Shown here: in pieces, positions 18,558-27,336 of the stretch | How positions within the stretch are numbered: position 1 is the first letter of the stretch | Layout of the letters: every line of letters starts with the position of its first letter | NCBI GenBank assembly: GCA_934621295.1 | Contig: CAKTVB010000003.1 | Coordinates: 62,001 to 126,000 of the forward strand | Length of the DNA: 64,000 bases | Origin: an uncultured Collinsella sp. | Lineage (GTDB): Bacteria > Actinomycetota > Coriobacteriia > Coriobacteriales > Coriobacteriaceae | Direction: 5' to 3' | The notes under the pieces: generated by a model | The model's database searches: none | What the model saw: only the letters and a program-made list of their open reading frames with translations | Told to the model about the DNA's origin: nothing | Program-made: the position numbers and the translations under genes

Positions 18558-18593
18558 ATGTGACAAAATAAACCTGTCGACTTTTTGACACAT
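18558..18593. repeat. 36-bp hairpin repeat family 1, copy 3 (overlaps a stop codon)
   Basis: ATGTGACAAAATAAACC at the left and CTTTTTGACACAT at the right are the family ends, with the same AAACCTGTCGAC loop as copy 2. Its last base is the first base of the stop codon (complement TTA, 18593-18595) of the ABC exporter gene. Confidence 0.85.
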
Positions 18594-20557
18594 TAGTCGA
18601 GTTCTTTGAGGCCCTGGTAGAGCTGCCAGTACTCGCCGTGTTGGGCCAGTAGCTCCTCGTGCGTGCCGCGCTCGACGATGCGTCCGTGCTCCAAAACGAT
18701 GATGGCGTTGGCGTTGCGCACCGTAGAGAGGCGATGCGCGATCATGAAAGTCGTACGGCCATCCATGATGCGGTCCATGCCCCGCTCGACAAGCTTCTCG
18801 GTACGCGTGTCGATGCTCGATGTAGCCTCGTCCAAGATCAACACCGGAGGATCGGCCACCGCCACGCGGGCAATGGCGAGCAACTGGCGCTGTCCTTGGC
18901 TCAAGTTCGCGCCGTCAGACGTCACCATGGTGTCGTAGCCGTGGGGCATACGGCGAATGAACGAATCGGCGCAAGCAGCACGCGCCGCCGCACGCACCTC
19001 TTCATCCGTGGCATCGAGCTTGCCAAAGCGGATGTTATCGGCAATAGTCCCCGTGAACAGGTGCGTATCCTGCAGCACGATGCCAAGGCTTCGACGCAAA
19101 TCCGCCTTGGCGATGTTGCGCACGTCGATACCGTCGAACGTAATCTCGCCCGCATCGAGCTCGTAGAAGCGATTGATGAGGTTGGTGATGGTGGTCTTGC
19201 CGGCGCCGGTCGACCCCACGAAAGCGATCTTTTGGCCTGGCTTGGCAAACAGGTTGAGGTCGCGCAGGACCAGCTTCCCCGGCACGTAGCCAAAGTCCAC
19301 GCCATGAAAACGCACGTCACCGCGCAGCGGAACCGACTCGATTGCCAGAAGCGTGCCATCTGCGCCCGGCGCTGTACGCTGCGGGCGCGCACCCGATTCC
19401 TCGACGTCTATCGCATGATCGCCCGTCGAGGCGCGCTGTTCACCAACGCCCGCATCGGCAGCCACGGGCACGAGCTTACCATAGGCTCCCAAGCCCTGGC
19501 CCTCGGGCAGCTTCCACGACCACTCATCGTCGCTATTCCGCGCAAGCGTTACACGGCCCTCGTCACACTCGCTCTCAAGCTCCATCGCAGCAAACAAGCG
19601 CTCGGCACCCGCAAGAGCATTGAGCAAGAAGTTGCCCAGCTGCGTCACCTGATTGAATGGCATCGCCGCCTGGCGTACAAACACCAGGTAGCTCGCAAGC
19701 GCGCCCACGGTCGCCAAGCCGTGGATAGCCAAGATTGCGCCCACCACAGCCACAATCGCGTAGTTCACGTACCCGATGCACACCGTGACCGGCACCATCG
19801 TCGCGGCATAGCTCTGTGCCGAGGTTCCCGCCTGGCGCAAGCCCTCGTTGCGGTCGGTAAACTCGGCAACGTTTGCCTGTTCATGGTTGAAGACCTTGAC
19901 GACTTTTTGCCCCGAGACCATCTCTTCGATATAGCCGTCGAGCGCACCCAGCGCCTTTTGCTGCCGCGCGTAGAACTTCTTGCTGTGCGCGCCCGAATAG
20001 CGCACGTGCGCCACAATGGCCACGTCGCACGCCACGGTGATGAGCGCAAGACGCCAATTGAGAACAAACATCAAGACCAACGTTCCCACCGTCTGCACAG
20101 CAGCCTGAATCACCGTTGCAAAGCTGTTATTGAGCGCCTCGGAAACAGTGTCCACGTCGTTGGTGAAGAAACTCATGATGTCGCCCGCCCGCGTACGGTC
20201 AAAATAGCCAAGCGGAAGCGTCTGGATATGCGCAAACAGGTCGCGGCGAATGTCGAACACCACCCGCTGCGCCGCACGGACCATAATCTGCGTGTAGCCC
20301 AAAGCGCACGCCACGCCCAACGCGTAGATGGTGGCGGTGAGCGCGATAAGCGAGCCCAGCTTATCGGCATGCCCTGTGGTGAGCGCCGTCACAACGGGAT
20401 TGATCATGTAGGTACCCAGCAGGTTAGCGAGAGCCGAAATAACGGCAAGCACGCCCACGACGCCGAGCGAGATCTTGGCGTGCCCCATGTAGGAAAGCAG
20501 ACAGCGCAGCGTATGCTTGAGGTTTTCCGGGCGCGCCTGAGCTGCAGTCTTAGGCAT
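18593..20557 (-). CDS. ABC exporter subunit with canonical ATPase site (heterodimer partner 2)
   Basis: A 654-residue half-transporter: six membrane helices (about 30-330) then a nucleotide-binding domain. Walker A is FVGSTGAGKTTITNL, Walker B is VLILDEATSSID with the catalytic Glu present, and the switch is MIAHRLS. The signature is slightly degenerate (LSQGQRQ). Between the two domains is an insert of about 90 residues, hydrophilic and low in conservation (about 335-425), longer than usual. It overlaps the end of the preceding exporter gene by 8 bp and so is co-translated with it. The pair resembles BmrCD/LmrCD-type multidrug exporters. Confidence 0.9.
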   Translation of the reverse strand: MPKTAAQARPENLKHTLRCLLSYMGHAKISLGVVGVLAVISALANLLGTYMINPVVTALTTGHADKLGSLIALTATIYALGVACALGYTQIMVRAAQRVVFDIRRDLFAHIQTLPLGYFDRTRAGDIMSFFTNDVDTVSEALNNSFATVIQAAVQTVGTLVLMFVLNWRLALITVACDVAIVAHVRYSGAHSKKFYARQQKALGALDGYIEEMVSGQKVVKVFNHEQANVAEFTDRNEGLRQAGTSAQSYAATMVPVTVCIGYVNYAIVAVVGAILAIHGLATVGALASYLVFVRQAAMPFNQVTQLGNFLLNALAGAERLFAAMELESECDEGRVTLARNSDDEWSWKLPEGQGLGAYGKLVPVAADAGVGEQRASTGDHAIDVEESGARPQRTAPGADGTLLAIESVPLRGDVRFHGVDFGYVPGKLVLRDLNLFAKPGQKIAFVGSTGAGKTTITNLINRFYELDAGEITFDGIDVRNIAKADLRRSLGIVLQDTHLFTGTIADNIRFGKLDATDEEVRAAARAACADSFIRRMPHGYDTMVTSDGANLSQGQRQLLAIARVAVADPPVLILDEATSSIDTRTEKLVERGMDRIMDGRTTFMIAHRLSTVRNANAIIVLEHGRIVERGTHEELLAQHGEYWQLYQGLKELD

Positions 20558-22325
20558 GGACCTCGCCTCCCCTCAAAGAATCATCCGGCGTCGCTTCGTC
20601 GGCATGCCCCACCTGCGACGCATAGATTTCCTGGTAGATAGCGTCGGTCTCGAGAAGCTCTGCATGGGTGCCCCGCGCATGGAGATGACCGTCATCCAAA
20701 ACGATGATCTCGTCGGCATCCATCACCGAAGTGATGCGCTGCGCGATGATGATGCAGGTAACACCCGGGATGCTCGCCAAATTGGCACGGATCTTAGCCT
20801 CGGTAGCCATGTCCACGGCGCTTGTCGAATCGTCGAAGATCAAGATGCGCGGACGCTTGAGCAGAGCGCGTGCGATGCACAGTCGCTGTTTTTGGCCGCC
20901 GGATACACCGGCGCCACCCTGCCCCAAGTCGCCATCGAGTCCACCGATGCGATCGAGGAACTCGTCCACGCACGCTAGGCGGCACGCCTCGAGAAGCTCT
21001 TCGTCGGTCGCCTTGGCATTACCCCAGCGCAGGTTGTCGCGCACAGTGCCCGTGAAAAGCACGTTTTTCTGCAGCACCACGCCCACGGCGTCACGAAGGG
21101 CAACCAGGTCGTACTCACGCACGTCATGGCCGCCCACCAGCACCTCTCCCGCCGTCGCATCGTACAGGCGCGCGATGAGCTGCACGAGCGAGCTTTTGCC
21201 CGCACCCGTACTGCCCAAGATGCCCACCGTGGAGCCGCTCGCGATATCGAAGGAAATGTCCTCGAGCACGTCCTCCTCCGCCTCGGCGCGATATTTAAAG
21301 TTGACACCGTGAAAGGAGACCGAGCCGTCTGGCACGACTGTAAGCGCACGCGCGGCTGCCGGAGAGGCAATCAAGGGCTCTTCGTCAAGAACCTCACCCA
21401 CGCGCTCCACACTCGTAAGCGCACGCGTGAGCAGCAGGAAAACATTCGAGATCATCATCAGCGAATTCATAACCTGCAAGACATAGCTCATAAAGCCCGT
21501 AAGCTCGCCCACGGTCAGGGTGTTTGCGCAAATCATCTGGCCGCCCACCCACAGTACAAGCGTGGCTGCCGTGTAGATGGCCGCTTGGAATACCGGCAGG
21601 TTGAACTGAGCGGTTCCAAACGTCTTGGTAGCCCCCTGCGCAAGCTCGCTGTTCACGTTGCCAAACACGTCGCACTGCTGCGGCTCGCGCACGTAGGCCT
21701 TGACGGCGCGAACGGCGGTCAGGTTTTCCTGCACCACACGGTTCACGTGGTCCATCGAGGTCTGGAGGCGCTGGTAGAGCGGCGATACACGCCAGGTGAT
21801 GATGCCGAGTGCCACCGCGAGGACCGGCAAGATGCAGACGAACACCATAGCAAGGTTGCGGTTGAGCGAAAACGCGTAGAAAAGGGACATGATGAGCATC
21901 ATCGGCCCGCGCACGCAGGGTCTAAAGCCGTTTGCCATGGCGTTTTGAATGACGGTGATGTCGGTGGTCATGCGCGTGACCAGCGAGGACGTTTGGTAAT
22001 GGTCGAGGTTTCCAAAGGCGTAGCGCTGAATCTTCTCATACTCCGCCTGACGCAGGTTCGCTCCGAGCCCCACCGAGGCACGCGACGCAAAACGCGCGTA
22101 GAAAAAGCCCAGGACAAGCGATGTGACCGCACAGGTAAGCATCAGCGCACCCTGGTGCAGGATGAGGGGGATGTCGGCGCGCGCGATTCCCTCGTCGATA
22201 ATGCGCGCCATGAGCACGGGAATAAAGAGCTCGATAGAGGTCTCGATAGCGACGATGAGGATGCCGAGCACGGCATCGATCTTGTATGTTCCCAGGTAAT
22301 GAATCATGCGACGCAGGTTATTCAT
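20550..22325 (-). CDS. ABC exporter subunit with degenerate ATPase site (heterodimer partner 1)
   Basis: A 591-residue half-transporter. Walker A is ILGSTGAGKSSLVQL and the signature is the canonical VSGGQKQRL. Walker B is ILIFDDSTSAVD, so the catalytic Glu is Asp (near residue 499), and the switch His is Gln (IIIAQRITS). These are the changes expected in the degenerate site of heterodimeric exporters, complemented by the partner's intact site. The ATG lies inside the MarR stop region (ATGAATAA, 8-bp overlap), and the partner ATG overlaps this gene's stop in the same way. Substrate unknown; multidrug or peptide export likely. Confidence 0.9.
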   Translation of the reverse strand: MNNLRRMIHYLGTYKIDAVLGILIVAIETSIELFIPVLMARIIDEGIARADIPLILHQGALMLTCAVTSLVLGFFYARFASRASVGLGANLRQAEYEKIQRYAFGNLDHYQTSSLVTRMTTDITVIQNAMANGFRPCVRGPMMLIMSLFYAFSLNRNLAMVFVCILPVLAVALGIITWRVSPLYQRLQTSMDHVNRVVQENLTAVRAVKAYVREPQQCDVFGNVNSELAQGATKTFGTAQFNLPVFQAAIYTAATLVLWVGGQMICANTLTVGELTGFMSYVLQVMNSLMMISNVFLLLTRALTSVERVGEVLDEEPLIASPAAARALTVVPDGSVSFHGVNFKYRAEAEEDVLEDISFDIASGSTVGILGSTGAGKSSLVQLIARLYDATAGEVLVGGHDVREYDLVALRDAVGVVLQKNVLFTGTVRDNLRWGNAKATDEELLEACRLACVDEFLDRIGGLDGDLGQGGAGVSGGQKQRLCIARALLKRPRILIFDDSTSAVDMATEAKIRANLASIPGVTCIIIAQRITSVMDADEIIVLDDGHLHARGTHAELLETDAIYQEIYASQVGHADEATPDDSLRGGEVHA

Positions 22326-22842
22326 GCTTTTTGCCTGCCTCGAGCTCATCTGCCATATTCTTGCGCACGCGCTCGAGCATGTCCTTCAGTGCGGCTTCTT
22401 CCTCCGAGGTAAAGCCGCGGAACATGATGCGATCGACGCGACGGCACTCATCTTCCCAGGCGGCAAGAGCGTGCCTGCCCTTCTCGGTGATGTCGAGAGC
22501 ACGCGTGCGGCGATCGCGACCCGGGACGCTCGTCAAGAAGCCCTCACGCTCCAGCGGATCGAGCAGGCGCGACACAGCCGAAGGATCGATGGAATAGAAA
22601 CAGGCAATCTCACGCTGTGTACTCACGCCGTGCACCGCGATATACGAAAGAATACGAGGTTGGCCTTGCCCCAGCCCCAAGCTTCGCGCACAGGGGCGCG
22701 TCGTGTTGTTCATGGTATGAAACGCGCGGCTGATGCTCATATGGATATCGTTGAGTGACATGCCCAAGCGCATGTCTTCATCGGAAGCAGGCTGCTGCTC
22801 CGGCGCGTCTGCTGAGGTGAAATTGCCCTGCACCATCTTCAT
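22318..22842 (-). CDS. MarR-family regulator of the ABC exporter operon
   Basis: A 174-residue winged-helix regulator. VSTQREIACFYSIDPSAVSR carries the recognition helix and LEREGFLTSVPGRDRRTRAL is the wing with the conserved D-R-R. It is the first gene of a three-gene operon, and its last eight bases overlap the first exporter gene. A palindrome with direct repeats just upstream of its ATG (22846-22874) is a likely autoregulatory operator. The effector, probably a pump substrate, is unknown. Confidence 0.9.
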   Translation of the reverse strand: MKMVQGNFTSADAPEQQPASDEDMRLGMSLNDIHMSISRAFHTMNNTTRPCARSLGLGQGQPRILSYIAVHGVSTQREIACFYSIDPSAVSRLLDPLEREGFLTSVPGRDRRTRALDITEKGRHALAAWEDECRRVDRIMFRGFTSEEEAALKDMLERVRKNMADELEAGKKHE

Positions 22843-22845
22843 CTC

Positions 22846-22874
22846 CTTGAATACTCAATTAATGACTACTCAAG
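22846..22874 (-). promoter_or_regulatory. Likely MarR operator
   Basis: On the minus strand TTGAGTAGTCA and TTGAGTATTCA are repeated directly with a TTAA between them, and the whole 29 bp is an imperfect palindrome CTTGA...TCAAG. It lies immediately upstream of the MarR ribosome binding site. Confidence 0.6.
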
Positions 22875-22985
22875 TATTGTAAAAAGGAGCCTCGGGTCAA
22901 GTGTCGGTCCGGATTTCTAACGTAAGCAACAAAGTGGCAATAGAAGCGAGCCACGCAGCGCGGCGGCCCCAAAACGCACATGCCT

Positions 22986-23052
22986 AAATGAAGCAAAAAA
23001 TCCCATTTAGAACGCCTGGTAGACGTACTAAATGGGATAATTTGCTTCATTT
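22986..23052. repeat. Hairpin repeat family 2, copy 1
   Basis: AAATGAAGCAAAAAATCCC and CTAAATGGGATAATTTGC are part of 25-bp inverted arms around an 18-bp loop. It lies 80 bp past the toxin stop and could act as a terminator in both directions. Other copies are at 28754 and 34227. Confidence 0.85.
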
Positions 23053-23133
23053 GGCGAGTGAATGGAGAGCCCACGGCGGCGCGAGGTCCGCCCACGGGCC
23101 CGCACGGCGCTAAGGGAGCGAACGACGAGGCGA

Positions 23134-23475
23134 CTAATCATCTCCCCCTTTAAGTTCATCGCAAGCGTCATAAGCGATGACAAGCGACGCATAATCCTGG
23201 CTTTGATGAAACACGTGAGCAATTACGACATCGCTGCCTTCGTAGTAGTACAGCATGACATAAGAGTTCACGGAGCACGCGTGGTATCCAAGACCTCTCA
23301 ACTCCCGCAGAAAGGAGAGCCCGTAGTCGGCAACCCCGCTCTGCAGAATCTCGAGTTGTTGCCGATATTTTGCCAAAAAGCGACGCGCGGTATTTATACC
23401 ATGACCCATCAGATACTCAACGATATCGTCAACCTCTTGCTCTGCTGTAGGGAGGATCCTGACGTTATAGGCCAT
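23134..23475 (-). CDS. RelE/ParE-superfamily toxin
   Basis: A 113-residue small basic protein. It begins MAYNVRILPTAEQEVDDIVEYL, the usual N-terminal strand and helix of ParE/RelE toxins, and ends with a strand pair around YVMLYYYEGSDVVIAHVFH. Toxins of this fold either cleave mRNA on the ribosome or poison gyrase; which applies is not clear. The chosen ATG overlaps the antitoxin stop by 11 bp. A GTG six codons upstream is possible. It is paired with the Phd-like antitoxin. Confidence 0.85.
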   Translation of the reverse strand: MAYNVRILPTAEQEVDDIVEYLMGHGINTARRFLAKYRQQLEILQSGVADYGLSFLRELRGLGYHACSVNSYVMLYYYEGSDVVIAHVFHQSQDYASLVIAYDACDELKGGDD

Positions 23476-23734
23476 ATTTTGTCTCGAGATCACTCAAAGC
23501 CTCAAAGGCACTGCGTCCTAAACCGGCCGCCCGCTCGCGCTCCGCAATCGCGACTCGCTCCATAAGACGGGCCTTGGCTTGCTCCTGGACCATGCGATCA
23601 TAGTCCGCCGAGCGCATGACGACGAACTTGCTATAGCCATTCTTCGTCACCGTGATGGGACCCGGGGTAGACTCGACAAGCTCCGAGAACTTGGCGGTGT
23701 CACGCATATCTTTGATTGGCACGCAAACAGGCAT
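23465..23734 (-). CDS. Phd/YefM-family antitoxin
   Basis: An 89-residue protein. MPVCVPIKDMRDTAKFSELV and PITVTKNGYSKFVVM match the N-terminal DNA-binding/dimer fold of Phd/YefM antitoxins. The C-terminal 40 residues are helical and charged, as expected for toxin wrapping. It precedes and overlaps the toxin gene. A 28-bp palindrome directly upstream is the probable operator for autoregulation by the complex. Confidence 0.87.
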   Translation of the reverse strand: MPVCVPIKDMRDTAKFSELVESTPGPITVTKNGYSKFVVMRSADYDRMVQEQAKARLMERVAIAERERAAGLGRSAFEALSDLETKYGL

Positions 23735-23744
23735 GGCACACTCC

Positions 23745-23772
23745 TATCATAATTATGTACACAATTATGATA
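23745..23772 (-). promoter_or_regulatory. Toxin-antitoxin operator palindrome
   Basis: TATCATAATTATG and ACAATTATGATA form a nearly perfect 28-bp palindrome ending about ten bases upstream of the antitoxin ATG. AT-rich palindromes in this position are usual Phd/YefM operators. Confidence 0.7.
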
Positions 23773-23832
23773 TAGCATGTTGGTCTTGAACCCGAGGGAG
23801 TCTTCTTGAAGCCCAAACGTCAGCATGTTTTT

Positions 23833-26040
23833 CTACGCCGTGGGCAACTCGCCTGTCGTTAGGATCATCTCAAGCTGCTCCTCGTCCAAAACGGGCACGC
23901 CCAGGCTCTCGGCCTTAGCGAGCTTCGACCCCGCCTTCGGGCCCGCCACTACAAAGCTCGTCTTCTTCGAGACCGAACCGGTCACCTTGGCGCCCAAGGC
24001 CTTGAGCGCGGCTCCCGCCTCGTCGCGCGTACGGCGCACGAGCGTACCGGTGAGCACGAAGGTGAGGCCGGCGAGCGGTTGCTCGGATGCGAGGTCCGCC
24101 GAGACGCCCGTGGCAGCTGCGGCATCTGCCGCCATCTGGCCCAAGTCTTCCTCGAGCATAAGGCCTGCCTGGCGCAAGCGCTCCAGGACCTCGAGGTTCT
24201 CGGGCACCGCCAAGAAGCCCTTAACGCTTGCAGCAATCTTGGGTCCGACGCCGTCGATACTTGCAATCTCTTCCTCGCTCGCCAGCACCAGCTTGTCGAT
24301 GGAGAGGAAGCGCTGGGCCAAAAGCTTGCCTACGCTCTTGCCCACCAGGCGGATGCCCAGGGCAAACAGCACACGACCGAGCGGCTGTTGTTTGCTGCGC
24401 GCGATCTCGTCAATCGCTTTTTGGGCCGTCTTTTGACCCACGAGAATCGGGTCGCCCACGTGCACACCACGGCGCGCGTTGGAGGCAGCGTATGCACGCC
24501 CCGTATCTAGCCCGGCGATGTCCTCGACCGTCAGCCGATAGAAATCGGCAACGTCGTGGAGCAGGCCGGCGGCAATCATCTTGTCCACCAGCTCGTCGCC
24601 CACGCCGTCGACATCCATGCAGCCGCGACTCACCCAGTGCAGCAAGCGTTCCTTAAGCTGAGCCGCGCAGTCGAGCGACACGCAGCGATAGGCCACCTCG
24701 CCCTCCTCATGCACCACGGGGCTGCCGCACACGGGGCATGTCGCGGGCATCTGCCAGGGTTGAGCGTCGGGCCAGCGTTTATCGAGCACAGGGCCCACGA
24801 CCTCGGGAATCACGTCGCCCGCCTTATGGACCACGATGGTGTCGCCCACGCGTACATCCTTGCGATGCACCTCGTCGATATTGTGCAGGGTCGCACGGGC
24901 GATGGTGGAGCCCGCAACGGTCACCGGGTCGAACTCGGCTACCGGGGTGAGCACGCCGGTGCGACCCACCTGCACGCGAATCTCGCGCAGCACGGTGGTC
25001 TTCTCTTCCGGCGGGAACTTAAAAGCGATGGCCCAGCGCGGGGCGCGGGCAGTGAAACCCAGGTCGGACTGTTGCTGGAAGGAATCGACCTTCACGACCA
25101 CGCCATCGATGTCGTAATCAAGGTCGCCGCGATGCGCCAGGGCATCGGCGCAAAATTCATGCACCTCGGCCGGGGTTTTGCAGGTCGCGACGTTAGGATT
25201 CATATGGAACCCGGCGTCACGCAACCAGCTCAAAAACTCATGCTGGCTGTGAACGTGCAGCGGCGCCGTATCGGCAATGGCGTAGATGAAGGTAGAGAGG
25301 TCGCGCTTCGCGGTAACCTTGGGATCTTTTTGGCGAAGGCTGCCCGCCGCCGCGTTGCGAGGGTTGGCAAACGGGTCGCGCCCCTCGGCATCAGCCTCGT
25401 CGTTCAAGCGTACGAAGCTGCCCTTGGGCATATAGACCTCACCGCGAACCTCGATCACGCGATCGCGGTCGGCGCCCATGTGCGCCAGGCCTTTCTCAGA
25501 AAGATGCATGGGAACGTCTTGAATCGTACGGACATTCAGCGAGACATCCTCGCCCGTCGTACCGTCGCCACGGGTTGCCGCACGCACAAAGGCGCCGTTC
25601 TCGTAGGTAATGGCCACGCCCAAGCCATCGATCTTGAGCTCGCAGGTATACGTCACGCGGCCGGCGCCCAGAGCGTTTTCCGTGCGCTCGAGCCAAGCGT
25701 CAAGCTCCTCGAGGTTCATGGCGTCGTCCATGGAATACATGCGCGCCATATGCGTGACGGGAGCAAACTGATCGGAGACGTAGCCACCCACGCGCTGCGT
25801 GTACGACGTGGGGGTTATCAAATCGGGGTATGCGGACTCGATTTCCTGGAGCTCGACAAGCATCTTGTCAAATGCGGCGTCGGTAATCTCCGGAGCGTCG
25901 AGCATGTAATAGCGGTACGCATGGTAGTCCAACTCGTGACGGAGCTCCGCCGCACGCGCCGCAGCCTGTTCATGCGACAGCGCAGGCTCCGCAGACTCCG
26001 CACTCGCCGCATCGCCAAACAGACTCATTTGTTCCGCCAT
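23833..26040 (-). CDS. ligA: NAD-dependent DNA ligase LigA
   Basis: A 735-residue protein, slightly longer than usual because of an N-terminal extension of about 20 residues. The adenylation Lys is Lys136 in CELKIDGLGV. The OB domain, a four-Cys zinc finger (CPVCGSP...YRCVSLDC), helix-hairpin-helix repeats and a C-terminal BRCT domain (about 655-735, LAGLTFVLTGTL) follow in the standard order. It seals nicks in replication and repair using NAD. The ATG at 26040 has GAGGGG seven bases upstream; a GTG five codons earlier is less likely. Single gene. Confidence 0.96.
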   Translation of the reverse strand: MAEQMSLFGDAASAESAEPALSHEQAAARAAELRHELDYHAYRYYMLDAPEITDAAFDKMLVELQEIESAYPDLITPTSYTQRVGGYVSDQFAPVTHMARMYSMDDAMNLEELDAWLERTENALGAGRVTYTCELKIDGLGVAITYENGAFVRAATRGDGTTGEDVSLNVRTIQDVPMHLSEKGLAHMGADRDRVIEVRGEVYMPKGSFVRLNDEADAEGRDPFANPRNAAAGSLRQKDPKVTAKRDLSTFIYAIADTAPLHVHSQHEFLSWLRDAGFHMNPNVATCKTPAEVHEFCADALAHRGDLDYDIDGVVVKVDSFQQQSDLGFTARAPRWAIAFKFPPEEKTTVLREIRVQVGRTGVLTPVAEFDPVTVAGSTIARATLHNIDEVHRKDVRVGDTIVVHKAGDVIPEVVGPVLDKRWPDAQPWQMPATCPVCGSPVVHEEGEVAYRCVSLDCAAQLKERLLHWVSRGCMDVDGVGDELVDKMIAAGLLHDVADFYRLTVEDIAGLDTGRAYAASNARRGVHVGDPILVGQKTAQKAIDEIARSKQQPLGRVLFALGIRLVGKSVGKLLAQRFLSIDKLVLASEEEIASIDGVGPKIAASVKGFLAVPENLEVLERLRQAGLMLEEDLGQMAADAAAATGVSADLASEQPLAGLTFVLTGTLVRRTRDEAGAALKALGAKVTGSVSKKTSFVVAGPKAGSKLAKAESLGVPVLDEEQLEMILTTGELPTA

Positions 26041-26063
26041 CACATATCCCCTCACATAACAGC

Positions 26064-26098
26064 ATGTGTCAAAACGTCAACAGGTTTATTCTTGCACA
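26064..26098 (-). repeat. 36-bp hairpin repeat family 1, diverged inverted copy
   Basis: In reverse orientation it reads GTGCAAGAATAAACCTGTTG then ACGTTTTGACACAT. The central AATAAACCTGT is kept and the arms have drifted. It lies 24 bp upstream of the ligA start. Confidence 0.6.
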
Positions 26099-26144
26099 CT
26101 CTTCGCGTGCCCTTGCGCCAACGCGCGCCCCGAGCGCTGCATTG

Positions 26145-26190
26145 TATCGATGTGACAAAATAAACCTGTCGTTTTTCTGTCACATCGATA
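26145..26190. repeat. 36-bp hairpin repeat family 1, copy 5 (extended arms)
   Basis: The family core spans 26150-26185, and the palindrome extends outward as TATCG...CGATA, giving perfect 13-bp arms. These outer bases differ from those of copy 2 (CAGA...TCTG), yet both pair. It lies 17 bp past the esterase stop. Confidence 0.85.
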
Positions 26191-26206
26191 TGGACGATGG
26201 CGGTCG

Positions 26207-27058
26207 CTACGACACGTTTCCGCTGCTCAGCGGGTCGTCGGCACCGTCAAGCGGAAGCCAGTCGAGAGAGCGCTCGATCCAGGTATCCCAGAACTTCCAG
26301 TTGTGCGCGCCGGGACCCTCGTGATAATCCACCTCAAAGCCCTCGCCTATCAACTTGTCTCGATACGCACGGTTGGGCTCAAGCAGGTCGTCGTCCTCTC
26401 CGCACGCCATGTAGAAGCTCGGTCGCGGACCGTCCGAGGCGCCGACACGCTCGGCTAGGGCATCATAATCGTTTTGCGAGCCGCGCACCTTGTCCAGCGG
26501 ACCGTAGACCGACTCGTAAAAGCCTCGATTGCCCAAAATGCCCGGCGCATCGTACGTGCTTTCAAGCACCTGCTTCAAATTGAGCGTGAGGCCCGAAGAC
26601 AGCGCCACAACCCTGCTAAACGTCTCGGGATGGCGCAGAGCATTGACGATGGCGCCATAGCCGCCCATAGACAGGCCGCCGATAAACGTGTCCTCGCGCT
26701 CACAGGAAAGATGGAAGAGCTTGCGCGTGAACTCCACCAGCTCACTGCTGATAAATTCGCCAAAACGCGCGCCGTCTGCGCGGTCGTTGTAAAAGCCGTT
26801 CTCGCCCGACGGCATGATAACGGCAAGGTTTCGCGACTCCGCCAGATATTGGATGCGCGTGCGCGTAACCCAATCCGTGTAGTTGCCGTACACGCCGTGG
26901 AGCAGGTAGAGCGTCTTGAAAGGTCGTTGCTGCTCACGCGGAATCGCCCGCGCATAGCCCAGCGAATCGATGGATGCCCAGTCTGCAGGGACGATGGCGT
27001 TAATCGTCACCGTACGCATGAGCGAGGTGGAAAGGAAATCGACTTTGACGAGCGCCAT
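26207..27058 (-). CDS. Esterase of the esterase D/EstA (PF00756-like) family
   Basis: A 283-residue alpha/beta-hydrolase. TLYLLHGVYGNYTDW forms the oxyanion-hole region, GGLSMGGYGA carries the nucleophile Ser, CGEDDDLLEPN the Asp and GPGAHNWKFWD the His. It resembles tributyrin/feruloyl-type esterases such as lactococcal EstA. No signal peptide is seen, so it is probably cytoplasmic. The ATG at 27058 follows AAGGGAGCC. It lies alone between ligA and mtnN, and family 1 hairpins flank it downstream. Confidence 0.85.
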   Translation of the reverse strand: MALVKVDFLSTSLMRTVTINAIVPADWASIDSLGYARAIPREQQRPFKTLYLLHGVYGNYTDWVTRTRIQYLAESRNLAVIMPSGENGFYNDRADGARFGEFISSELVEFTRKLFHLSCEREDTFIGGLSMGGYGAIVNALRHPETFSRVVALSSGLTLNLKQVLESTYDAPGILGNRGFYESVYGPLDKVRGSQNDYDALAERVGASDGPRPSFYMACGEDDDLLEPNRAYRDKLIGEGFEVDYHEGPGAHNWKFWDTWIERSLDWLPLDGADDPLSSGNVS

Positions 27059-27336
27059 CAATGGCTCCCTTCTCTCGAGCGTCTCGGCATCGAGACGCGA
27101 ACAAGCGCCAGTGCGCGGCTGCTGCGACAGGCGTCGGCGTCGCATATGGCGGGGCGGCAATTCGCCCTGCCGGCTCCGGCCCGCCGTGCCACGGCATCAG
27201 TGTAGCTGCAAGCCGGCGAACGGTCACGCGGCGGCCGCATTCGTCGGTTTCCTCTGGAAAGGCATCTGGCACAGGCGCGAGGCGCGGGGCTTTGATACCA
27301 TAGGGCAGAAAAACCTAAGGATATGGGGGTTAAATC
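27059..27336. other. Divergent promoter region, esterase/mtnN
   Basis: 278 bp with no recognised RNA. GGATATGGGGG ahead of the mtnN ATG is its ribosome binding region. No S-adenosyl-riboswitch motif was recognised. Confidence 0.35.
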
